In this document: positions 1 through 10,223 of the stretch, one piece after another
Position numbering within the stretch: position 1 is the first letter of the stretch
Layout: each line of letters starts with the position of its first letter
NCBI GenBank assembly: GCA_022827165.1
Contig: JAJDTN010000162.1
Location: forward strand, 1-10,223
DNA length: 10,223 nucleotides
Source: Candidatus Latescibacterota bacterium
Lineage (GTDB): Bacteria; Latescibacterota; UBA2968; UBA8231
Direction of reading: 5' to 3'
Translations under genes and position numbers: made by a program
The notes under the pieces: model-generated
The model's database searches: none
Told to the model about the DNA's origin: nothing
What the model saw: only the letters and a program-made list of their open reading frames with translations

Positions 1-181
1 CGTGCTCGGGGCCGAAGAGCATGGCCAGATCGACGCCGGCGCGCGCGTGCAGCACGTCGGCGGTGGCCCGCAGTCGCCGGTCGACGCCGGAGGGGTTGGT
101 CACCAGCCCGACGCGGCGCCCCTCCACCAGGCGGAAGGCCCGCGGGTCGGTGAAGAGCCGTTCACAGCCGAGTTCGACCAT
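1..181 (-). CDS. NamZ/DUF1343-type exo-beta-N-acetylmuramidase, N-terminal 60 codons, truncated by window edge
   Basis: Reading leftward from the ATG at 181-179, the frame is open to base 2 and encodes 60 residues that begin MVELGCERLF, continue with GRRVGLVTNPSGVDRRLR (residues 21-38) and end with LAMLFGPEH. The GLVTNPSGVD stretch and the FGPEH motif, which normally continues as GPEHG, are hallmarks of the DUF1343 family, now known as NamZ (GH171). NamZ enzymes release N-acetylmuramic acid from the non-reducing end of peptidoglycan fragments for cell-wall salvage. The rest of the usually about 400-residue protein lies outside the window. The start overlaps the flippase-like stop as TGATG, with AGGG 7 nt upstream. 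No signal peptide precedes the family's first conserved block, so with this start the enzyme would be cytoplasmic, unlike secreted members. The family assignment rests on only 60 residues but the motifs are distinctive. Confidence 0.85.
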   Translation of the reverse strand, partial: MVELGCERLFTDPRAFRLVEGRRVGLVTNPSGVDRRLRATADVLHARAGVDLAMLFGPEH

Positions 182-1197
182 CAGGCGGCCCTGGGCTCGC
201 TCCGCGGCCCGGTACGGCGCAGCACGAAGGCGATGCCCCCGAGAGCGCTGGCGCAGATGCCGGCGGCGTAGCCCAGCAGGGAGGCGGCGAAGGCGAGGCT
301 CTCCTCGACCCCCACGCTCCCGAAGAGCTCGACCAGCACGCCCTCGCGCACCCCGAGTCCGCCCACCGAAATGGGCAGCGCCGCGACGATCGCCGCCGCC
401 GGCTGGAATCCCATGAAGTAGCGCAGCCCGACATCGAGGCCGACGGCCAGTCCCGCCGCCCAGTAGACGAGGATGCGGCTGAACTGCACGCCGAGGGAGA
501 CGGCCCAGGCGGCGGCCAGCAGGCCCGTCTGCTCGCGGTAGACGGCGATCGCGGCCCTCAACCTCTCGACGCCTGCCCCGAGGCGGCGCGGCAGCAGCAG
601 GCCGAGGAAGCCCCGAACCCGGCCGAGGCGCCGGCTCATCCCCATGGCCAGCAACCCCGCCAGGGTCAGCCAGACGGTGGCGAGGAGGGTGACCAGACCC
701 GGGCGCCGCACCTCGGCCACCAGGGCACAGGCCCCCAGCGCCAGGCAGCAGGTGGAGAACAGGCCGATGAAGCGATCCATGAAAGTCGCCGCCGCGGCGC
801 GGCGGGTGGCCCCCGTAAGGCGGCGCACGTCGTAGATGCGAACAGCGTCGCCGCCGATGTTGCCGGGGAGCAGGTTGTTGAAGAACACCCCCACCCAGTA
901 GACGACCGCCGTCTGCCCCGGAGAGACGGCGAGGGACTGGCCGCGCAGCAGCAGGTACCACTGTCCGGCGCCGAGAGCGTTGCTCAGGACGAAGAAACAG
1001 GCGGCCACCGCGAAGAGGGCGGCGTCGGTGCGGCCCAGGACCCCGGCAAAAGCCCCCAGGTCGGACTGGGACAGCAGCCAGTAGAGGAGCCCCCCGCTCA
1101 CCACCAGCTTGAGGAGGGGATCGCCGAAACGGCGCCAGGCAGGGCGGCCGGGCGAGCCGTCGCCGCCGGAGCTCTGCCGCCGCCCGGAGGCTGCCAT
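181..1197 (-). CDS. Flippase-like membrane protein (LPG_synthase_TM / UPF0104 family)
   Basis: 338-residue integral membrane protein with a basic, Gly/Ser-rich N-terminus and roughly seven to eight hydrophobic segments (about 29-43, 59-84, 97-112, 143-161, 168-187, 225-247, 262-280, 302-326). Family marks are FNNLLPGNIGGDAVR (106-120), ATFMDRFIGL (137-146) and PISVGGLGVREGVLVELF (275-292). The family covers the transmembrane part of MprF lysyl-phosphatidylglycerol synthase/flippase and the membrane half of AglD-like archaeal polyprenyl-phosphate glycosyltransferases. The lysyltransferase domain of MprF is absent, so aminoacylation is not supported; a role in handling a lipid or lipid-linked sugar is plausible (inference). 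It follows the GT2 gene with a one-base TGATG overlap and a strong GGGGGAG ribosome site inside the end of that gene, and its own stop overlaps the next start in the same way. Confidence 0.92.
   Translation of the reverse strand: MAASGRRQSSGGDGSPGRPAWRRFGDPLLKLVVSGGLLYWLLSQSDLGAFAGVLGRTDAALFAVAACFFVLSNALGAGQWYLLLRGQSLAVSPGQTAVVYWVGVFFNNLLPGNIGGDAVRIYDVRRLTGATRRAAAATFMDRFIGLFSTCCLALGACALVAEVRRPGLVTLLATVWLTLAGLLAMGMSRRLGRVRGFLGLLLPRRLGAGVERLRAAIAVYREQTGLLAAAWAVSLGVQFSRILVYWAAGLAVGLDVGLRYFMGFQPAAAIVAALPISVGGLGVREGVLVELFGSVGVEESLAFAASLLGYAAGICASALGGIAFVLRRTGPRSEPRAA
189..192 (-). promoter_or_regulatory. Shine-Dalgarno-like AGGG for the NamZ-like gene
   Basis: AGGG on the minus strand lies seven bases before the ATG at 181, inside the end of the flippase-like gene. 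It is short, but the spacing is good and it supports the chosen start of the truncated NamZ-like gene. Confidence 0.4.
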
Positions 1198-2240
1198 CAG
1201 CGCTCCCCCATCAGCGCCGACGCCGTGCGCCGCCGCAGCAGGTAGTAGTGGATCAGAGCGCTCCCGGGGAACACGCCTTCGTCTCCCGTCTCGCGGCCGG
1301 CAGCAGCGAGTCGGCGGCTGTCACCGCGGCGGCGCCACAGGTTGCCCGGATGGGCGGCGATCCAGGCCAGGCCCGCCAGGGGCGCCGCGGCGCAAAGGGG
1401 CCGCCGCGCCGCGTAGCGCAGGCAGGCGAGCAGTTCCAGGAGCACCCGCACGGGCAGGAGCCACAGCAGGCGGCGGGCGGGCAGGTTCTTGATCAGCGCC
1501 ACCAAGTTGTTGCGGTGGTTGAGATAGGCCTTGCGGAAGCTGTCGGCCGGGAGGGACTGCCCCGCGTGGTGGAAGACCCTGGACTCCGGCACGGCGAGGA
1601 TCCGCCAGCCCGCCAAGCGCAGGCGCCAGCACAGATCGATCTCCTCGAAGTGCATGAAGTAGTCCAGGTCGAGGGGGCCGACCTCGCGCACCGCCTCGAG
1701 ACGGAGGAACATCGCCGTGCCGCAGGCCCAGAACAGCTCCCGGCGGCCGTCGTACTGGCCCTCGTCGCGCTCCACCGTGTCGAAGACCCGGCCCCGGCAG
1801 AAGGTGTATCCGAGCCGGTCGATGTAGCCGCCGGCGGCGCCGCTGGGATCGAAGTACCCCGGCCGGGTCTCCCACAGCAGCTTGGGCTGGCACACGGCCA
1901 CTTCCGGAGCCTCCGAGGCCGCGTCCTCCAGAGGGGCGAGCCAGCCCGGCGTCACGCGGGTGTCGTCGTTGAGCAGCAGGGCGAAGGGGGTCTCCGCCGC
2001 CTCCAGCCCCCGGTTGCACGAGCCCGAGAAACCCAGGCGCCGGTCATTGCTCAAGACCTCCATCCGGGGGAACCTGCCGCGGGCGGACTCCAGGGCCGGA
2101 CCGCCGCCGCCGTCGTCGACGACCAGAACGCGCACCGGCCGGTCGCTGTGCCGATAGAGGGAATCCAGGCAGTCGCTGAGGGTGTCGGCCCGGTAGTGGG
2201 GGATGACGACCGTCGTGGCCGGCTCCGGCCCGGAGGTCAT
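1197..2240 (-). CDS. Family 2 glycosyltransferase (GT2, rhamnosyltransferase/WbbL-like)
   Basis: 347-residue GT-A fold glycosyltransferase that would move a sugar from a nucleotide donor to a lipid or glycan acceptor at the cytoplasmic membrane face. Motifs in order: VVIPHY (11-16), VLVVDDGG (38-45), NDRRLGFSGSCNRGLE (65-80), the metal-binding LLNDDT (89-94), FWACGTAMFLR (170-180), and MHFEEIDLCWRLRLAGW (196-212) carrying the acidic catalytic region, then FHHAGQS (223-229). This set is typical of WbbL/RfbF-like family 2 enzymes rather than of dolichol-phosphate-mannose synthase. The C-terminal part (257-298) is hydrophobic and amphipathic, suggesting membrane attachment. The ATG at 2240 overlaps the DUF2723 stop as ATGA; the same frame stays open far upstream (to 4652), but that stretch is Arg/Pro-rich shadow of the DUF2723 gene. 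Its stop overlaps the next start as TGATG. Donor and acceptor cannot be predicted; rhamnosyl transfer is only a family-level guess. Confidence 0.93.
   Translation of the reverse strand: MTSGPEPATTVVIPHYRADTLSDCLDSLYRHSDRPVRVLVVDDGGGGPALESARGRFPRMEVLSNDRRLGFSGSCNRGLEAAETPFALLLNDDTRVTPGWLAPLEDAASEAPEVAVCQPKLLWETRPGYFDPSGAAGGYIDRLGYTFCRGRVFDTVERDEGQYDGRRELFWACGTAMFLRLEAVREVGPLDLDYFMHFEEIDLCWRLRLAGWRILAVPESRVFHHAGQSLPADSFRKAYLNHRNNLVALIKNLPARRLLWLLPVRVLLELLACLRYAARRPLCAAAPLAGLAWIAAHPGNLWRRRGDSRRLAAAGRETGDEGVFPGSALIHYYLLRRRTASALMGER
1203..1209 (-). promoter_or_regulatory. Shine-Dalgarno site for the flippase-like gene
   Basis: On the minus strand GGGGGAG lies inside the last codons of the GT2 gene, five bases before the ATG at 1197. 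It supports that ATG as the start and shows that the flippase-like gene has its own ribosome site despite the stop-start overlap. Confidence 0.6.
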
Positions 2241-5032
2241 TCGGCCGGGGCGCCGGACCCGGTGGCCGACGTCTCGGCGTCGGCCGTCTCGAGGCGCTCC
2301 AGGGCCTTGATCAGGATCTCCCGGTCCAGACTGGCCGAGTCGAGCTCCCCGTATTCCTCGACGTAGCCCTCGATCACGCCGAGGGCCTCCCGCGTGCGGC
2401 CCCCCGCCTGCAGCGTGGCGGCCAACTCGTGGTAGGCGGCATAGCCGCGCGGGCGCAGGGCGATGGTCCGGCGGTAGACCTCCTCGGCCCGGCCCAAGGC
2501 CCCGTAGTCGTTGTAGAGGATGCTGGCCAGGGCCAGGGCGTTGTCGTACGTGGCGGACGGGTCGGCGCCATAGCGCTCGACGAGCCCGTGGGCCGCCTTC
2601 TCGACGAACTCGGCGGCCAGATCGAACCGCCCCGCCTGCCGGTAGTTCTCGCTGGCCGCGTAGAGGCCCTCCCATCCCATGGGGACGTTCTCCTCCGCCC
2701 ACCGGAGCAGCGTCGCCATCTCGTCGACGCGCCCCTCGGTCTGGTAGATGTCGGCCAGGGTGAGGACGCAGGCCCGGTAGTTCTGCAGCAGCCGGCTGGT
2801 GTTCTCGTCCTTGTAGATCGACTCGTCCCGAATGCCCCGGAAGCGGTAGACCTCCATCAGGTTGCGGGCCAGGGCCTCGGCGTTGCCGCCGCCCCGCACC
2901 TTCTCGCGCTTCAGCTTCAGGGTCATGCCCTCCATCTCGAGATAGGGATCGAGACCGACGCGGTTGGAGCCGGCCACGGTGATGGCGAAGTGGACGGGCC
3001 TCCTGAAGTCGTTCCAGTAGACGATGCCGATGACCATGATGTCCTGCACCCGCAGCAGATTGTGGCCCGGCGGCGCCGAGACCTCCACGTCGAGTCCGAG
3101 GTCCCTGAACTCCCGCGGCCTCTTCGGCGTCAGCCACAGCCGCTTCTCGAGATCGACCATCTGCGTGTCGGTGAGGGTGGAGTCGATGAAGACGTCGCCC
3201 AGCGGCGCCCCGCCGTCCCTGGACATGGCCACCCGGGGATCGCGGTCGCGCAGCTGCTTGATGTACCACCCCGTGTTGAGCAGGCTCAGATTGATGATGC
3301 TCACGTCCCGGCGGATGCCCTCCACGTGCTGCAGGTACCACAGGGGGAAGGTGTCGTTGTCGCCGTTGGTGAAGAGCAGCGAGTTCGGATCGCAGGACTG
3401 CAGCAGGTTGTGGGCGTAGTCCCAGGCGATGTAGTCGCCCCGGCGGTCCTCGATGTGATGCAGCTTTGCGCCGACACCGGCCGGCAGCAGCAGCCCGATG
3501 CAGGAAACGGCGGCGACCCATCCCGTCCGCAGCGAGAGCCTCCGGCGCAGGGCCTCGAGGACGGCGGTCCAGCCGAGGCCCATCCACACGGCCCAGGCCA
3601 GGAACATGCCCCCGAAGACGTAGTGGCGCTCGCGCGGCTGCGGGTCGGGCATGTTCAGGTAGAAGGACAGCCCGAAGCCCATGACCAGGAACATCAGGAA
3701 GAGGGCCAGGAACCGGCGCCAGTCCCGCCGCAGCTGCCACCCCAGGCCGAGGAGACCGGCCAGCAGCGGCACGGCGGAGACCGAGATCACGTGGGGCGTC
3801 CTCTCGGTGGCCCAGCGGAACACCATGTCCCGCTCGAGGAAGGGGAAGGGCCACTGCTGCAGGAAGTACTTGAACTGCTGGTGCCACAACTGGTAGACGC
3901 GGTCGGCGCGGGGCGTGAGCATGCCCAGCAGCTGGCTCTCCGTGCCGTACTGCTCGCGGCGGAGGAAGGAGAGGAAGTTGCCCAGGTTCTCCGGGTCGTT
4001 CATGTCGATGGCCGGGTCCAGCCCCGAGCGCAGGAACAGGGCCAGGTAGGTCGAGTACCCGAGCAGGAAGAGGACGCCCACTCCGACCATCAGCCCCAGG
4101 GCCCGGCGGTCTTCCCGGTAGAGGTGCACCACCAGGCCGATACCGCCCGCCAGGAGCACGAGGGCCAGAAGGGGCGCCGAGTCGAGGGCCTTGGCCGCGA
4201 CCACGGCGGCGCCGATGCCGACCGTCACCGCCAGGCTGTTGCGGTACTCCGGGTGCGTCGAGCCGACGTAGAGGCACAGGGCGACAGCGGCGAGTCCGGC
4301 CAGCACGCCGAGGAGTCTCGCCGATGGCGGGTACGGGGCGAAGGCGCTCATGGACACGGCGGCGGCGAGTCCGGCGACGAGCAGGATCAGGATGGAGCGC
4401 CGCAACTGCTGGTCGCCGAACCAGGCCAGCAGCACGAGGCTGGGGATGGTCAGGAGACAGAGGAGGTGGAGACCGCCCCCGAGCCCGAAGAAGTAGGCGA
4501 TGAAGAACAGCCAGCGGTCGTTGCCGGCCCCGTGCCGCGTGCCTTCCCAGTAGAGGATCAGCCACAGGCCGCCGCAGACGAAGAACAGCGAGTAGGCGTA
4601 GACCTCGGCCTCGGTGCCGTTGAACCAGAAGGTGTAGGAGGTGGCCAGGCACAGGGCGGCGACCGCCGAGCCCAGGGTGGCCGTCCAGTCGCGGGCGTCC
4701 CCGAAGAAGCGCAGCGCCTCGCCCCCCATGGCGCGGCGGCAGAGGGCCACGGCGCTCTGGTAGGTGAACCAGACAGCCGCGGCCGATGCCAGGACGGACA
4801 TGAAGACGACCCGGTTGGCCACGGTCCCTGCGGGGAAAAGGCTGAAAACCCGGCCGAGGAGGACGTACAGGGGCGACCCGGGCGGATGGGGGATCCCCAG
4901 GACGTGGGAGCAGGTGATGAACTCGCCCGTGTCCCAGAACGATGTGGAGGGCGCCATGGTCTGCGTGTACAGACCGAGGGTGATCAGGAAGACAGCCCCG
5001 CCGGCCAGACGATGCAGTTGTAGTGGGGTCAT
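2237..5032 (-). CDS. DUF2723 (GT117/TMEM260-like) GT-C membrane protein with TPR-like C-terminus
   Basis: 931-residue polytopic membrane protein. The N-terminal half has about ten or more hydrophobic segments (for example 12-22, 75-97, 117-131, 146-161, 174-205, 213-231, 240-255, 312-334, 418-430, 441-459, 473-495, 503-520). The first loop holds FWDTGEFI (32-39) and GIPHPPGSPLY (46-56), the conserved acidic loop expected of GT-C enzymes. RERHY (467-471) and the signature FTNGDNDTFPLWYLQ (554-568), followed by NLSLLNTGWYIKQL, are typical of DUF2723 proteins of Bacteroidetes-type bacteria. Residues about 753-895 form TPR-like helical pairs. The human relative TMEM260 is a protein O-mannosyltransferase, so transfer of a sugar from a lipid-linked donor to exported protein is the best guess; donor and acceptor are not evident here. 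The ATG at 5032 lies 55 nt after the CBM9-like stop, with a weak TAGG 8 nt upstream. Its TGA overlaps the next ATG (ATGA). Confidence 0.92.
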   Translation of the reverse strand: MTPLQLHRLAGGAVFLITLGLYTQTMAPSTSFWDTGEFITCSHVLGIPHPPGSPLYVLLGRVFSLFPAGTVANRVVFMSVLASAAAVWFTYQSAVALCRRAMGGEALRFFGDARDWTATLGSAVAALCLATSYTFWFNGTEAEVYAYSLFFVCGGLWLILYWEGTRHGAGNDRWLFFIAYFFGLGGGLHLLCLLTIPSLVLLAWFGDQQLRRSILILLVAGLAAAVSMSAFAPYPPSARLLGVLAGLAAVALCLYVGSTHPEYRNSLAVTVGIGAAVVAAKALDSAPLLALVLLAGGIGLVVHLYREDRRALGLMVGVGVLFLLGYSTYLALFLRSGLDPAIDMNDPENLGNFLSFLRREQYGTESQLLGMLTPRADRVYQLWHQQFKYFLQQWPFPFLERDMVFRWATERTPHVISVSAVPLLAGLLGLGWQLRRDWRRFLALFLMFLVMGFGLSFYLNMPDPQPRERHYVFGGMFLAWAVWMGLGWTAVLEALRRRLSLRTGWVAAVSCIGLLLPAGVGAKLHHIEDRRGDYIAWDYAHNLLQSCDPNSLLFTNGDNDTFPLWYLQHVEGIRRDVSIINLSLLNTGWYIKQLRDRDPRVAMSRDGGAPLGDVFIDSTLTDTQMVDLEKRLWLTPKRPREFRDLGLDVEVSAPPGHNLLRVQDIMVIGIVYWNDFRRPVHFAITVAGSNRVGLDPYLEMEGMTLKLKREKVRGGGNAEALARNLMEVYRFRGIRDESIYKDENTSRLLQNYRACVLTLADIYQTEGRVDEMATLLRWAEENVPMGWEGLYAASENYRQAGRFDLAAEFVEKAAHGLVERYGADPSATYDNALALASILYNDYGALGRAEEVYRRTIALRPRGYAAYHELAATLQAGGRTREALGVIEGYVEEYGELDSASLDREILIKALERLETADAETSATGSGAPAE

Positions 5033-5087
5033 GGGAACGGCCTAAGGTACGAGGGGCGCCCAGGCGCCGAAAGCAAGGGGCGGCGTG
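5033..5087. other. Intergenic gap between the CBM9-like and DUF2723 genes
   Basis: The largest gene-free stretch in the window, 55 bases. It contains GGCGCC-CA-GGCGCC at 5055-5068, which could form a small hairpin, but no T-run follows on the minus strand, so it is not a convincing terminator. On the minus strand TTGCTT (about 5071-5076) is followed by no good -10 box. A weak TAGG lies eight bases before the DUF2723 ATG. Read-through from the upstream gene looks likely. Confidence 0.5.
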
Positions 5088-5741
5088 TCAGCGCAACTCC
5101 GCCGTGCCCCAGCGACTCGGGTCCGAGTAGAAGGGCGGCGAGCGGTCGACCGACCAGGACTGGGACCCGTGATCGACGTCGTTGAGGACGTAGTTGAAGC
5201 CGATCCGGTCGAACTCCCGGGGACGGTAGCCGTTGAGCCCTTCCGCCGGCACGAAGACCTCCATCTGGTAGCTCCGCTTCAGTCGCCGCAGACCGACCTG
5301 CAGGGCGTCCTCGGGGCACGGCGGCGCCTGCTCCCGGGCCCGGTCGATCGACGTCTGGCGGCCTATCGGCTCCGTGCCGTGCCGGCCCCTGCCCCCGGGC
5401 AGGAAGAGGAAGTGGTGGCAATAGCGGTTGGCCCGGTGGCTGTCCTTCACGTCGCGGGTGTCGATCCACACCTCGAAGGAGTCGGCCTGCCAGTGGTTGC
5501 GGGGATCGATCCGGAAGCTCTGCTTGCCCTTCACCTGCACCGCGAACCACAGCCCGGCGTCGCTCCAGGCCATGTACAGATCGGCGAAGCTGGAGCCCCC
5601 ATCGACCTCCAGCAGGGGTGGAACCCGGTAAGACGAGTCCCAGTCTCGCAGGTTCCCGTCGACGACGGGCGGATCCTCCCGGTAGCGGCAAGGGAAGGCA
5701 AAGCGGAAGAACGCCCGCCCCGGGGCGGCGATCATGCTCAT
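5088..5741 (-). CDS. Carbohydrate-binding family 9 (CBM9/DOMON)-like domain protein
   Basis: Protein of 217 residues that is essentially one CBM9-like beta-sandwich domain; such domains bind sugars or, in DOMON relatives, haem or other ligands. Visible hallmarks: PPVVDGNLRDW (24-34), the usual opening with an aspartate-tryptophan pair; ADLYMAWSDAGLWFAVQVKG (53-72); DSFEVWIDTRD (87-97); CHHFLFLP (108-115); an EVFVPAEGL strand (161-169); and a DPSRWGTAEL ending. No catalytic domain is attached and no signal peptide or lipobox is seen, unusual for a family often found in secreted enzymes. The start at 5741 lies 28 nt after the uvrA stop. A second ATG follows at 5735, and the frame is open further upstream to 5891, but that would overlap uvrA by 122 nt and adds only low-complexity Arg/Ala-rich sequence. 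No clear Shine-Dalgarno precedes either ATG, so the exact start is uncertain. Ligand and role are unknown; the position before a glycosyltransferase cluster hints at a glycan link (inference). Confidence 0.82.
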   Translation of the reverse strand: MSMIAAPGRAFFRFAFPCRYREDPPVVDGNLRDWDSSYRVPPLLEVDGGSSFADLYMAWSDAGLWFAVQVKGKQSFRIDPRNHWQADSFEVWIDTRDVKDSHRANRYCHHFLFLPGGRGRHGTEPIGRQTSIDRAREQAPPCPEDALQVGLRRLKRSYQMEVFVPAEGLNGYRPREFDRIGFNYVLNDVDHGSQSWSVDRSPPFYSDPSRWGTAELR

Positions 5742-5769
5742 GGGTAGAGCCCGCGCGGTCCGTTCACGG

Positions 5770-10223
<4,454 letters not shown>

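Noticed and set aside
2241..4652. Minus-strand open frame of about 800 codons running in frame into the GT2 gene, suggesting a large fusion protein.
   Set aside because: Its translation is Arg/Pro/Gly-rich and low in complexity, and it overlaps the well-supported DUF2723 gene in another frame. The GT2 family starts cleanly at the ATG at 2240. High GC at third codon positions keeps shadow frames open.
2429..5023. Plus-strand open frame of 864 codons opposite the DUF2723 gene.
   Set aside because: Its composition (Val, Gly, Gln, Glu and Arg repeats) is what the reverse complement of a GC-rich membrane protein gene gives; no domain is recognisable and the opposite strand has clear family motifs.
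5055..5068. GGCGCC-CA-GGCGCC as a transcription terminator after the CBM9-like gene.
   Set aside because: The repeat unit is itself palindromic, the loop is too small for the full stem, and no T-run follows on the minus strand. It fits chance in GC-rich DNA.

Overview
The window is about 10.2 kb of very GC-rich DNA. Every gene I can support lies on the minus strand, so the transcription order runs from the right end to the left end. The layout is: a 5'-truncated tandem-duplicated uvrA (10223-5770); a small CBM9/DOMON-like domain protein (5741-5088); a large DUF2723 (GT117/TMEM260-like) GT-C membrane protein with a TPR-like tail (5032-2237); a family 2 glycosyltransferase (2240-1197); a flippase-like membrane protein of the LPG_synthase_TM/UPF0104 type (1197-181); and the first 60 codons of a NamZ/DUF1343-type exo-N-acetylmuramidase that runs off the left edge (181-1).

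The window is almost entirely coding. The only gaps are 28 nt after uvrA and 55 nt after the CBM9-like gene. The last four genes are joined by overlapping stop and start codons (one ATGA, two TGATG), so they almost certainly form one translationally coupled transcription unit. No RNA gene, insertion sequence, CRISPR array, convincing promoter or terminator is visible. No gene-free stretch exceeds 300 bases.

Organism (inference): the GC bias, the DUF2723 protein with the FTNGDNDTFPLWYLQ signature familiar from Bacteroidetes/FCB-type bacteria, and the fused double UvrA suggest a high-GC, Gram-negative-type bacterium from a poorly cultivated phylum (FCB-related or Acidobacteriota-like). No marker here fixes the phylum.

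How the genes may work together (inference): uvrA is DNA repair and is probably a neighbour rather than a partner. The DUF2723, GT2 and flippase-like genes look like an envelope glycosylation module: a cytoplasmic-face glycosyltransferase, a multi-pass polyprenyl/lipid-associated membrane protein, and a GT-C enzyme that would transfer sugar outside the membrane. The NamZ-like gene adds peptidoglycan amino-sugar salvage. The role of the CBM9-like protein is unknown. The points most worth a second look are the covalently doubled UvrA and this compact glycosylation module.
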